Position numbers and translations under genes: made by a program. The notes under the pieces are model-generated. The model searched no databases, was not told the DNA's origin, and saw only the letters and a program-made list of their open reading frames with translations. Positions 8,842 to 17,085 of a DNA stretch of 64,000 nucleotides are shown here, piece by piece; the stretch's first letter is position 1, and every line of letters starts with the position of its first letter. The stretch covers positions 3,100,001-3,164,000 of the forward strand of contig NZ_FNTQ01000001.1 in NCBI RefSeq assembly GCF_900105755.1. Reading direction: 5' to 3'. Source of the DNA: Streptomyces sp. Ag109_O5-10. GTDB taxonomy: Bacteria > Actinomycetota > Actinomycetes > Streptomycetales > Streptomycetaceae.

Positions 8842-11262
8842 TCACGCCGCTACCGGAACCTCCGGCGCCGCGCCGTTCACGGCGGGCGCGAGCGCCAGCT
8901 CCAGGACCTGGCGGACGTCGGTCACGGCGTGGACGTCGAGCTTGTCCAGCACCTCGGCCGGGACGTCGTCCAGGTCGGCCTCGTTGCGCTTCGGGATGAT
9001 GACGGTCGTCACCCCCGCGCGCTGGGCGGCGAGCAGCTTCTGCTTCACGCCGCCGATGGGCAGCACCCGGCCGGTCAGCGAGACCTCGCCGGTCATCGCC
9101 ACGTCCGTGCGGACCAGCCGCCCGGAGAGCAGCGACGCGAGGGCCGTCGTCATCGTGACGCCGGCGCTCGGACCGTCCTTCGGCACCGCCCCCGCCGGGA
9201 AGTGGATGTGCACGCCCCGGTCCTTCAGGTCGCCGACCGGGAGTTCCAGTTCGGCGCCGTGCGAGCGGAGGAAGGACAGGGCGATCTGCGCGCTCTCCTT
9301 CATCACGTCACCCAGCTGGCCGGTGAGGGTCAGACCCGCCGCGCCGGTCTCCGGATCGGCGAGGGACGCCTCGACGAAGAGGACGTCGCCGCCGGCGCCG
9401 GTGACCGCGAGGCCCGTCGCCACACCCGGTACCGCGGTGCGGCGCTCGGCCGGGTCCTGGGCGGACTCGGGCACGTGGTGCGGCCGGCCGATCAGGGCGC
9501 GCAGGTCCTCGTCCCGGATCGTGAACGGCAGCTTCCGCGCGCCCAGTTCGTGCTGGGCCGCGACCTTGCGGAGCAGCCGGGCGATCGACCGCTCCAGGGT
9601 GCGCACGCCCGCCTCACGGGTGTACTCGCCGGCGAGCTTGCGCAGCGCGCTCTCGTCGAGGGTCACCTCGTCCTCGGCCAGTCCCGCCCGCTCCAGCTGG
9701 CGCGGGAGCAGGTGGTCCCGGGCGATGACGACCTTCTCGTCCTCGGTGTAGCCGTCCAGGCGGACCAGCTCCATGCGGTCGAGCAGGGCCTCCGGGATCG
9801 CCTCCAGGACGTTGGCGGTGGCGAGGAAGACGACGTCGGACAGGTCGAGTTCGACCTCCAGGTAGTGGTCGCGGAAGGTGTGGTTCTGCGCCGGGTCCAG
9901 GACTTCGAGCAGGGCCGCGGCCGGGTCGCCGCGGAAGTCGGAGCCCACCTTGTCGATCTCGTCGAGCAGGACGACCGGGTTCATCGAACCGGCCTCCTTG
10001 ATCGCCCGCACGATCCGGCCGGGCAGCGCGCCGACGTACGTACGGCGGTGGCCGCGGATCTCCGCCTCGTCCCGGACGCCGCCGAGGGCGACCCGGACGA
10101 ACTTGCGGCCCATCGCGTGGGCGACGGACTCACCCAGGCTGGTCTTGCCGACACCGGGCGGACCGACGAGCGCCAGCACGGCACCGCCACGGCGGCCGCC
10201 GATGACGCCGAGCCCCCGGTCGCTGCGGCGCTTGCGCACCGCCAGGTACTCGGTGATCCGCTCCTTCACGTCCTCCAGACCGGCGTGCTCGGCGTCCAGG
10301 ACCGCCTTGGCGCCCTGGATGTCGTACGCGTCCTCGGTCCGCTCGTTCCACGGCAGTTCGAGGACGGTGTCCAGCCAGGTGCGGATCCACGAGCCCTCGG
10401 GCGACTGGTCGCTGGACCGCTCCAGCTTGTCGACCTCCTTGAGGGCGGCCTCCCGGACCTTCTCCGGCAGGTCGGCGGCCTCCACCCGGGCGCGGTAGTC
10501 GTCGGACTCCTCGCCGTCCTTGGCGGCGTCGCCGTTCAGCTCACGCAGCTCCTTGCGGACCGCCTCCAGCTGGCGGCGGAGCAGGAACTCGCGCTGCTGC
10601 TTGTCGACGCCCTCCTGGACGTCCTTGGCGATGGTCTCGGCCACGTCCTGCTCGGCGAGGTGGTCGCGCAGCTGCTGGGTGGCCACCTTCAGGCGGGCGA
10701 CCGCGTCGACGGTCTCCAGGAGCTCGATCTTCTGTTCGGTGGTCAGGAAGGGCGAGTAACCGGAGTTGTCGGCGAGCTGGGAGACGTCGTCGATGGCCTG
10801 CACCCGGTCCACGACCTGCCAGGCGCCGCGCTTGCGCAGCCACGCGGTGGCGAGGGCCTTGTACTCCTTGATCAGTTCGGTGACATGACCGGGCACCGGA
10901 TCCGGGACGTTCTCGTCGACGCGGGTGCCCTCGACCCACAGGGCGGCACCCGGGCCGGTGGTGCCGGCGCCGATGCGCACCCGGTAGCGGCCGCGGATCA
11001 GCGCGCCCGGGTCGCCGTCGGCCAGGCGGCCGACCTGCTCCACGGTCCCGAGCACACCGGTGCCCGGGTAGGTGCCGTCCACCCGCGGCACCAGCAGCAC
11101 CCTGGGCTTGCCCGCCTCGGTACGGGCGGCAGCCTGCGCGGCCTCCACGGCGGCGCGTACATCGGGGTCCTTCAGGTCCAGCGGGACCACCATCCCGGGC
11201 AGCACGACCTCGCCGTCGAGAGGCAGCACAGGGAGGGTGAGTGATGCGGACGTCGAAGCCAT
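8842..11262 (-). CDS. lon: ATP-dependent Lon protease
   Basis: An 806-residue Lon. The N-terminal substrate-recognition domain starts TLPVLPLDGEVVLPGM. The AAA+ module has Walker A GPPGVGKTSL and Walker B VVLLDEIDK. The S16 protease domain has catalytic Ser699 (PKDGPSAG) and Lys742 (GGVKQKLL). It degrades misfolded and regulatory proteins in the cytosol. Start ATG at 11262 has GGGGAG 4 nt upstream. A near-perfect HAIR operator lies 22 bp upstream of the start, so HspR control is expected, as described for lon in Streptomyces. The gene is monocistronic. Confidence 0.98.
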   Translation of the reverse strand: MASTSASLTLPVLPLDGEVVLPGMVVPLDLKDPDVRAAVEAAQAAARTEAGKPRVLLVPRVDGTYPGTGVLGTVEQVGRLADGDPGALIRGRYRVRIGAGTTGPGAALWVEGTRVDENVPDPVPGHVTELIKEYKALATAWLRKRGAWQVVDRVQAIDDVSQLADNSGYSPFLTTEQKIELLETVDAVARLKVATQQLRDHLAEQDVAETIAKDVQEGVDKQQREFLLRRQLEAVRKELRELNGDAAKDGEESDDYRARVEAADLPEKVREAALKEVDKLERSSDQSPEGSWIRTWLDTVLELPWNERTEDAYDIQGAKAVLDAEHAGLEDVKERITEYLAVRKRRSDRGLGVIGGRRGGAVLALVGPPGVGKTSLGESVAHAMGRKFVRVALGGVRDEAEIRGHRRTYVGALPGRIVRAIKEAGSMNPVVLLDEIDKVGSDFRGDPAAALLEVLDPAQNHTFRDHYLEVELDLSDVVFLATANVLEAIPEALLDRMELVRLDGYTEDEKVVIARDHLLPRQLERAGLAEDEVTLDESALRKLAGEYTREAGVRTLERSIARLLRKVAAQHELGARKLPFTIRDEDLRALIGRPHHVPESAQDPAERRTAVPGVATGLAVTGAGGDVLFVEASLADPETGAAGLTLTGQLGDVMKESAQIALSFLRSHGAELELPVGDLKDRGVHIHFPAGAVPKDGPSAGVTMTTALASLLSGRLVRTDVAMTGEVSLTGRVLPIGGVKQKLLAAQRAGVTTVIIPKRNEADLDDVPAEVLDKLDVHAVTDVRQVLELALAPAVNGAAPEVPVAA

Positions 11263-11283
11263 GATCTCCCCTTCGGCAGTCAA

Positions 11284-11304
11284 CTTGAGTTATGCCGACT
11301 CAAT
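11284..11304 (-). promoter_or_regulatory. HAIR element (HspR operator) upstream of lon
   Basis: CTTGAGT at 11284-11290, a 7-nt spacer, then ACTCAAT at 11298-11304. The HspR consensus is CTTGAGT-N7-ACTCAAG, so only the last base differs. Position just upstream of lon fits heat-shock derepression. Confidence 0.88.
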
Positions 11305-11408
11305 GCATGTGAGCCACCGAATGTTCCCAGGGGTGCGTTCGCTGTCAGCGATCGGCTGCTGACCTGGCGGTACGGGCGTACGGACGGAGCCCTGTGTGCG
11401 GAAAACAG

Positions 11409-11439
11409 TTGCTCGGCGCGCACTCATTCCCCGTACGGT
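11409..11439 (+). promoter_or_regulatory. Probable leaderless promoter of the GNAT gene
   Basis: TTGCTC (11409-11414) and TACGGT (11434-11439) with a 19-bp spacer. The -10 hexamer ends 6 nt before the ATG, so transcription would start at or next to the start codon; no SD is present. Confidence 0.6.
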
Positions 11440-11445
11440 CGCCCG

Positions 11446-12249
11446 ATGACCGACACCGACCTCAGCGCGGCCCTGCTGGCCGCCTACGACGCCCAGATGC
11501 GCGCCGTCCAGCCCGACCCCGCGCCCGGGATCAGCTACGAGCACGACGGTCCGGTCCTGCGAGTGGTGGGCCAGCACCGCGGCTTCGTGACCGGACCGCG
11601 CGACTGGGGCGGTGTGCGCGGCCGCGAACTGGACGCGCTGATCGCCCGGCAGCGGGACTTCTTCGCGGCGCGCGGCGAGGCCGTGGAGTGGAAGACGCGC
11701 GGGCACGACGACCCGGCGGACCTCCCCGACCGGTTGCGCGCGGCGGGCTTCGTGCCCGAGCCGCGGGAGACGGTGGTGATCGCCCCGATCGGCGAGTCGA
11801 CCGCAGAGGCGGCCGCCCTGCCGCCGGGCGTGACCCTGCGCCGGGTCACCGCCGACGCGGACCTGGACCGGATCGCCGCACTGGAGACCGCGGTGTGGGG
11901 CGAGGACATGTCGTGGCTCGCCGGCTACCTGAGGGGCCGGCTCACGGTCGCCCCCCACGACAACGAGGTGTTCGTGGCCGAGGCCGCCGGGGAGGTCGTC
12001 TCGGCCGCCTGGGTGGCCTTCCGCCCCGGCACGGACTTCGCGATGCTGCTGGGCGGCTCCACCCTGGCCGAGTGGCGCGGCAAGGGCATCTACCGCGCGC
12101 TGGTCGCCCTGCGAGCGACCCGGGCGGCAGCCAGGAACGTCCCCTACCTCCTCGTGGAGGCCTCGTCCGACAGCGCCCCGATCCTGAAGCGCCTGGGCTT
12201 CAGGACGCTGACGACGACAACCCCGTACGTCTGGACCCCGGCCCACTGA
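11446..12249 (+). CDS. GNAT-family N-acetyltransferase
   Basis: A 267-residue protein. The C-terminal half (about 125-265) is a GNAT fold: AWVAFRPGTDFAMLLGGST forms strands 4-5, and EWRGKGIYRALVA is the acetyl-CoA pyrophosphate-binding motif (Q/RxxGxG/A). VEASSDSAPILKRLGF is the final helix-strand. The N-terminal 120 residues look like a degenerate second domain. The substrate is unknown. No SD precedes the ATG, but a good -10 hexamer does, suggesting a leaderless mRNA. A 350-bp tandem repeat array follows the stop immediately. Confidence 0.88.
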   Translation: MTDTDLSAALLAAYDAQMRAVQPDPAPGISYEHDGPVLRVVGQHRGFVTGPRDWGGVRGRELDALIARQRDFFAARGEAVEWKTRGHDDPADLPDRLRAAGFVPEPRETVVIAPIGESTAEAAALPPGVTLRRVTADADLDRIAALETAVWGEDMSWLAGYLRGRLTVAPHDNEVFVAEAAGEVVSAAWVAFRPGTDFAMLLGGSTLAEWRGKGIYRALVALRATRAAARNVPYLLVEASSDSAPILKRLGFRTLTTTTPYVWTPAH

Positions 12250-12597
12250 GCCGCCCCGTATCGGGCGCGGCAAACTCCGCGACCACCCACGACGCCCCCG
12301 CCCCTCCCCCGCGTCGAACCCCGGCCCACCGGACCGCCCCATAAGGGACGCGGGGAACCACGCGACCAGCCACAACACACCCGCACCCGACCCCCGACCG
12401 CCCCTCCCCCGCGTCGAACCCCGGCCCACAGAACCGCCCCATAAGGGACGCGGGGAACCACGCGACCAGCCACAACACACCCGCACCCGACCCCCGACCA
12501 TCCCTCCCCGGCATCGAACCCCCGGCCCACAGAACCGCCCCATAAGGGGCGCGGGGAACTGCGCGACCAGCCACGACGCACCCGCACCCGGCAGCCG
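12250..12597 (+). repeat. Tandem array of the dispersed intergenic repeat (4 copies)
   Basis: Four direct copies begin near 12250, 12333, 12433 and 12534 (periods 83, 100 and 101). Each starts CCGCCCCATAAGGG or close, continues CGCGGGGAAC and GCGACCAGCCAC, and the first three end in a linker with GCGTCGAACCCCGGCCCAC or close. Copies 2 and 3 are nearly identical, implying recent duplication. Confidence 0.9.
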
Positions 12598-13012
12598 GCC
12601 GCCTGCCACAGCGGCGCAACGCCCCCGGCCGGTCCGGCACCGCCGAACAACGCCGTCGTGGCTGCCCGCCGCCGCGGCGGCGGGCAAGAGGAACGGCCGA
12701 CATCCGCCCGCCTCAAAAGAATGCAACCGCCACGGCTCCGCGAGATCGTCGCTACACCCTCACGACGCAGCCACAGGAGTCGGGCCGAGACTGACATCGG
12801 ATTCACGGTGAACGGCGACGGCGGCACACAGCCGATTACGCGCACGCAGGATTACGTGCACGCGCGTGCCGGAGTTGCCCGGCCGGCCCTCCGTGTACGA
12901 GGGCGACAAGAGCGACGAGTCGCCGTTCCCGCGGAAGGCGAGGCACACGCACGGGCGCTCGGGATACCGGAGTCGGCGAAGCCGCCGGCGGCGGCGCGGG
13001 GCGGCTGAGCGC
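12598..13012. other. Gene-free stretch with a 24-bp palindrome
   Basis: I see no supported gene here; open frames crossing it lack family features and credible starts. A perfect palindrome, TGCCCGCCGCCG and its complement (12663-12686), could terminate transcription from either side. Near 12836-12862 there are short repeats of the type GATTACGcGCACG. Confidence 0.5.
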
Positions 13013-13831
13013 TCAGGGGGCCACGGGGACGGCCACGGGGACAACGGTGTGGGCCAGTGCCTGGACGCGCTCCCGCCGCCAGCGCCGGACCACCGGCCAG
13101 AGCCCGGTGCCGATGGCCAGCGAGATCAGGTGGCCCCAGTTGGTCATCGGGTCCTGGAAGGCGATGAGGTCGGAGACGAGGCTGTAGCCGACCAGGGCGA
13201 GCAGCGACCAGCGCGCCCAGGGGGCCAGGAGGCCGGAGAGCGCGCCGGTGCTGGCGGCCACACCGAAGCTGATGCCGTAGTCGAGGCGGTGCAGCGAGGT
13301 GTCGGGGAGGTGGCCGACCAGGACCGCGAGGCCGACCGGGATCTCGGTCGCGAGGGTGGCGAGGACATGGCCGACCAGGAAGACGAGGATCGCGCGGGCA
13401 CCGCCTATCCGCCGCTCGAGCGCGGTCAGGACGAGCACGAAGGCCAGCGCGTACGGCGACAGCAGCCCGCCGGCGATCCACAGCGCGCTGGCCAGCAGGA
13501 CGAAGACCGGGGTGCGCAGCAGGTGGGCGACGTCGGTGCTGGAGTCCTGGTAGACCGCGTACATGAGGCCGGGGCCGGCCCAGCTCGCGAAGAGCGAGGT
13601 GAGGGCCAGGACCGCCGTGTAGGTGAAGGTGACGGGGGTGCCGGTGGGGGTGGGGAGGAGCCGCCGGGGCAGCACGGCCCAGGAGGGCGCGGGGAGGGCG
13701 GTGCGCGGGGACCTCGGGACGGGAGCCGCGGCCGGACCGCGCTGGCGGGGCACGCCGTCGAGGAGGGCGGCGACGTCCCCGGGAAGGGGCTCGGGCGTGG
13801 GCGTCGATGCGGCCCTCGCGGTCCGTTCCAC
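13013..13831 (-). CDS. Rhomboid-like polytopic membrane protein
   Basis: A 272-residue protein: a Pro/Arg-rich cytoplasmic N-terminus (to about 65), then about six TM helices. YGISFGVAASTGALSG resembles the rhomboid GxSG helix, and NWGHLISLAIGTGL resembles the His-containing TM6. The canonical GxSG reads GISF, so Ser and His positions are kept but the following Gly is Phe. It may be an active, divergent protease or an inactive rhomboid-like protein. GTG start has AAGGAG about 9 nt upstream. It is divergent from the spermidine-synthase-like gene. Confidence 0.8.
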   Translation of the reverse strand: MERTARAASTPTPEPLPGDVAALLDGVPRQRGPAAAPVPRSPRTALPAPSWAVLPRRLLPTPTGTPVTFTYTAVLALTSLFASWAGPGLMYAVYQDSSTDVAHLLRTPVFVLLASALWIAGGLLSPYALAFVLVLTALERRIGGARAILVFLVGHVLATLATEIPVGLAVLVGHLPDTSLHRLDYGISFGVAASTGALSGLLAPWARWSLLALVGYSLVSDLIAFQDPMTNWGHLISLAIGTGLWPVVRRWRRERVQALAHTVVPVAVPVAP

Positions 13832-14084
13832 GGTGAGGCGCTCCTTCCGTTTCGCCCCACCTTTCGTCGTCCCACGAACCGCTGTCTATGACCGAGGCCA
13901 CCCACGGAACGATTCAAAGGATTTTCTGAAGAACCAAGAGGGGTCAAGAGGAACCATACGAGCCGCTTTCCGTCACCCGCGGGCGCGAAGCGCCGGGCGG
14001 CCCCTCGAACGGGTGACACCCGGGCGGCTGCCCTCACCCGTAATTCGGGTGGCCGCAAAGCCCTGTTGGGGCAGGATGGCCGCC

Positions 14085-14774
14085 ATGACGACCTCGGCCT
14101 CCGCACCCGACAGCCGCCCGGTGGTCCTGGACCGGCGCGACGGACCGTACGGCGAGGTGGTGCTGCGCAGACACGGCGGACTCCTGCAGATCATCGCCAA
14201 CGGCTGCTTCCTGATGGACACCTCCGACGGCCGCTCGGAACGGCTGCTGGTGGACGCCGCGCTCCGGGCACTGGACGGACGGAGCGAGCCGGCGGTGCTG
14301 ATCGGCGGGCTGGGCGTCGGGTTCTCGCTCGTCCGAGCCGCGCAGGAACCACGCTGGGGGCGGATCACGGTCGTGGAGCGGGAGGCGGCGGTCGTCGGCT
14401 GGCACCGGGACGGTCCGCTCTCCGCGGTCTCCGGCCGCGCCTTGGCCGATCCGCGCACGGTGATCGTCGAGAGCGATCTCGTCACTTACGTCAATGAGAC
14501 ATCGGACACGTTCGACGCCCTGTGCCTGGACATCGACAACGGCCCCGGCTGGACCGTCGACGAAGGCAACGAAGGGCTCTACTCACCGGCCGGACTCGCA
14601 AGCTGCGCAAGGGTGTTGAGGCCCGGCGGAGTGCTTGCCGTATGGTCGGCACAACCCTCAGCGGAATTCGAGGGAACCTTGTGGAATGCCGGTTTCCAAC
14701 GGGTGCGTACCGAAGAGATCCCCGTTGCCCGGGGCGTTCCGGACGTCGTCCACCTTGCCGTCCGCCCTGGATAG
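14085..14774 (+). CDS. Spermidine-synthase-like methyltransferase-fold protein
   Basis: A 229-residue Rossmann protein of the spermidine/spermine synthase superfamily. GGLGVGF (74-80) is the nucleoside-binding glycine loop and VERE (97-100) the ribose-binding acidic strand end. LCLDIDNGPGW supplies the next acidic motif and LRPGGVLAVWSAQPS the later strand. It lacks the N-terminal beta-hairpin domain of true spermidine synthases, so polyamine synthesis is not assured. An ATG without good SD follows CAGGAT by 7 nt. Transcription runs toward the two-component pair, 110 bp downstream. Confidence 0.82.
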   Translation: MTTSASAPDSRPVVLDRRDGPYGEVVLRRHGGLLQIIANGCFLMDTSDGRSERLLVDAALRALDGRSEPAVLIGGLGVGFSLVRAAQEPRWGRITVVEREAAVVGWHRDGPLSAVSGRALADPRTVIVESDLVTYVNETSDTFDALCLDIDNGPGWTVDEGNEGLYSPAGLASCARVLRPGGVLAVWSAQPSAEFEGTLWNAGFQRVRTEEIPVARGVPDVVHLAVRPG

Positions 14775-14884
14775 CGAGTGCGGCTCGTGTCCCCGTAATG
14801 TGCATCCCTGACGCGGATCATTCAAGCGTCAATCGCAGTCATGGGATCACCCCACTGGTTCCGGAAAGCACACAGGGGCGGGCG

Positions 14885-15625
14885 ATGGAGCAGACACACA
14901 CCTCCCACAACGGCACGGCGACGGCCACCCAGGGCGCCCAGCGCCGGGTTCTGGTCGTCGAGGACGATCCGACGATCGTCGACGCCATCGCGGCCCGCCT
15001 GCGCGCCGAGGGGTTCCTCGTGCAAACAGCGGGCGACGGTCCGGCGGCCGTCGACACCGCCGAGGCCTGGCAGCCCGACCTGCTGATCCTCGACATCATG
15101 CTGCCCGGCTTCGACGGTCTGGAGGTCTGCCGGCGTGTGCAGGCCGCCCGGCCGGTGCCGGTGCTCATGCTCACCGCGCGGGACGACGAGACCGACATGC
15201 TGGTCGGCCTCGGGGTCGGCGCCGACGACTACATGACCAAGCCGTTCTCCATGCGGGAGCTGGCGGCACGCGTGCACGTGCTGCTGCGGCGGGTGGAGCG
15301 GGCGGCCATCGCGGCCTCCACGCCCCGCTCCGGCATCCTGCGTCTCGGTGAACTGGAGATCGACCACGCGCAGCGCCGGGTCCGGGTGCGCAGCGAGGAC
15401 GTGCACCTGACCCCCACCGAGTTCGACCTCCTGGTGTGCCTGGCGAACACCCCGCGCGCGGTGCTCTCCCGTGAGCAGCTGCTCGCCGAGGTGTGGGACT
15501 GGGCGGACGCCTCCGGCACCCGCACGGTCGACAGCCACATCAAGGCGCTGCGCCGGAAGATCGGCGCCGAGCGGATCCGCACCGTGCACGGTGTGGGCTA
15601 CGCGCTGGAGACCCCGACGCCATGA
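14885..15625 (+). CDS. OmpR-family response regulator
   Basis: A 246-residue regulator. The receiver domain has the acidic pocket Glu26-Asp27-Asp28, phospho-acceptor Asp70 (LILDIMLPG), Thr97 and Lys119. The C-terminal OmpR winged helix (about 150-246) has LTPTEFDLLVCLA, the recognition helix TVDSHIKALRRKIG and the wing VHGVGYALE. Start ATG is preceded by AGGGGCGGGCG. The stop overlaps the kinase start as ATGA, so the two form a coupled cognate pair. Target genes are not evident; sucA lies directly downstream of the pair. Confidence 0.95.
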   Translation: MEQTHTSHNGTATATQGAQRRVLVVEDDPTIVDAIAARLRAEGFLVQTAGDGPAAVDTAEAWQPDLLILDIMLPGFDGLEVCRRVQAARPVPVLMLTARDDETDMLVGLGVGADDYMTKPFSMRELAARVHVLLRRVERAAIAASTPRSGILRLGELEIDHAQRRVRVRSEDVHLTPTEFDLLVCLANTPRAVLSREQLLAEVWDWADASGTRTVDSHIKALRRKIGAERIRTVHGVGYALETPTP

Positions 15626-16758
15626 GCGCCGGGCCGGCCGGACCAAGAGGCCCCGGGGGTCCCGGGCGCCCGGGGGGCTCCGCGGAGGAGCCCTGGGGTG
15701 GTGTACGTCCGTTCTCGATCAAGACCAAGCTGGGCGCGCTGGTCGTCGTCTCGGTCCTGATCACCACCGGTCTGTCGATCGTCGCGGTGCACACCAAGAC
15801 GGAGCTGCGCTTCATCACGGTCTTCTCGATGATCGCCACACTGCTGATAACCCAGTTCGTGGCGCATTCGCTCACCGCGCCGCTGGACGACATGAACGCG
15901 GTGGCCCGGTCGATATCGCAGGGTGACTACACGCGCCGGGTGCGCGAGAACCGCCGGGACGAGCTGGGCGACCTGGCCGAGACGATCAACGTCATGGCCG
16001 ACGAGCTGGAGGCCCAGGACCGCCACCGCAAGGAGCTGGTCGCGAACGTCTCGCACGAGCTGCGCACGCCCATCGCGGGGCTGCGGGCCGTCCTGGAGAA
16101 CGTCGTCGACGGGATCGCGGAGCCGGACACCGAGACCATGCGCACGGCCCTGAAGCAGACCGAGCGCCTCGGACGGCTCGTGGAGACCCTTCTCGACCTG
16201 TCCCGGCTCGACAACGGCGTGGTCCCCCTGCGCCAGCGCCGCTTCGAGGTGTGGCCGTACCTCTCGGGCGTGCTCAAGGAGGCCAACATGGTCGCCGGGG
16301 CGCGCGGGGGCATGGCCTCGGGCTCGGGGAACCACACGCGTACGGACGTCCACCTGCATCTCGACGTCTCGCCGCCCGAGCTGACCGCGCACGCCGACCC
16401 GGAGCGCATCCACCAGGTCGTGGCGAACCTCATCGACAACGCGGTCAAGCACAGCCCGGCGCACGGCAGGGTGACCGTCAGGGCGCGGCGCGGGCCGCAG
16501 CCGGAGTCGCTGGAGCTGGAGGTCCTGGACGAGGGACCCGGCATTCCGCGCTCGGAGTGGCACCGCGTCTTCGAGCGCTTCAACCGCGGCTCGGTACGGC
16601 GGCCGCACGGTCCGGGCAGCGACGGCGGCACCGGGCTGGGGCTGGCGATCGCCCGGTGGGCGGTGGATCTGCACGGCGGCCGGATCGGCGTGGCCGAATC
16701 CGACCGGGGCTGCAGGATTATCGTCACCCTCCCAGGGCTTTCATCCGTTCCAAGTTGA
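15622..16758 (+). CDS. Sensor histidine kinase
   Basis: A 378-residue kinase. After a Gly/Pro-rich N-terminus come two TM helices (about 37-57 and 64-84) with almost no extracytoplasmic loop, so it probably senses within the membrane or cytoplasm. HAMP follows, then the HisKA box ANVSHELRTP with His145, and an HATPase_c with NLIDNAVKHSP, DEGPGI and GGTGLGLAIARW. It phosphorylates the regulator encoded just upstream. The start overlaps the regulator stop (ATGA). A poorly conserved Gly-rich loop lies near residues 230-240. Confidence 0.95.
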   Translation: MSAGPAGPRGPGGPGRPGGSAEEPWGGVRPFSIKTKLGALVVVSVLITTGLSIVAVHTKTELRFITVFSMIATLLITQFVAHSLTAPLDDMNAVARSISQGDYTRRVRENRRDELGDLAETINVMADELEAQDRHRKELVANVSHELRTPIAGLRAVLENVVDGIAEPDTETMRTALKQTERLGRLVETLLDLSRLDNGVVPLRQRRFEVWPYLSGVLKEANMVAGARGGMASGSGNHTRTDVHLHLDVSPPELTAHADPERIHQVVANLIDNAVKHSPAHGRVTVRARRGPQPESLELEVLDEGPGIPRSEWHRVFERFNRGSVRRPHGPGSDGGTGLGLAIARWAVDLHGGRIGVAESDRGCRIIVTLPGLSSVPS

Positions 16759-17085
16759 CGTAAAGTTCGAACCGGAGCCTCAAGATCCATCTGTGCTCGG
16801 CACGGCCGTCCGCGCGGCCGGACACGTGTGATCAGGGGCGGTCCCCGCGCAGGTCGCACGGGGGTGCCGGCGTGAGGTGATCGCCGACCCGGCGGAGCCA
16901 TGCCCGGTTCAGTCCCCTTGCAGCGCAACCACGCTTGTTTCCCGCCACATCAAGCCCCGAAACACAGTTTTCGATGTGACTTACACGACGATGAACCTGC
17001 CCGACCTGACCTTCGCGGTCTTGGAGGCGTAGCCTTTATTCCCGCTGTCCATAACCTTGTGAAGCGGAAGAGGGCGGTTGCCGCC
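16759..17085 (+). other. sucA leader region, no gene seen
   Basis: These 327 bases should hold the sucA promoter. A TTGACG overlaps the end of the kinase gene (16755-16760) but has no clear -10 partner. GC-rich inverted sequence occurs around 16800-16830. The frame of sucA is open backward through this region, but without a credible earlier start. Confidence 0.45.

Noticed and set aside
12658-13008. Open frame downstream of the GNAT gene
   Set aside because: No start with SD, Arg-rich composition, overlaps a palindrome and repeats.
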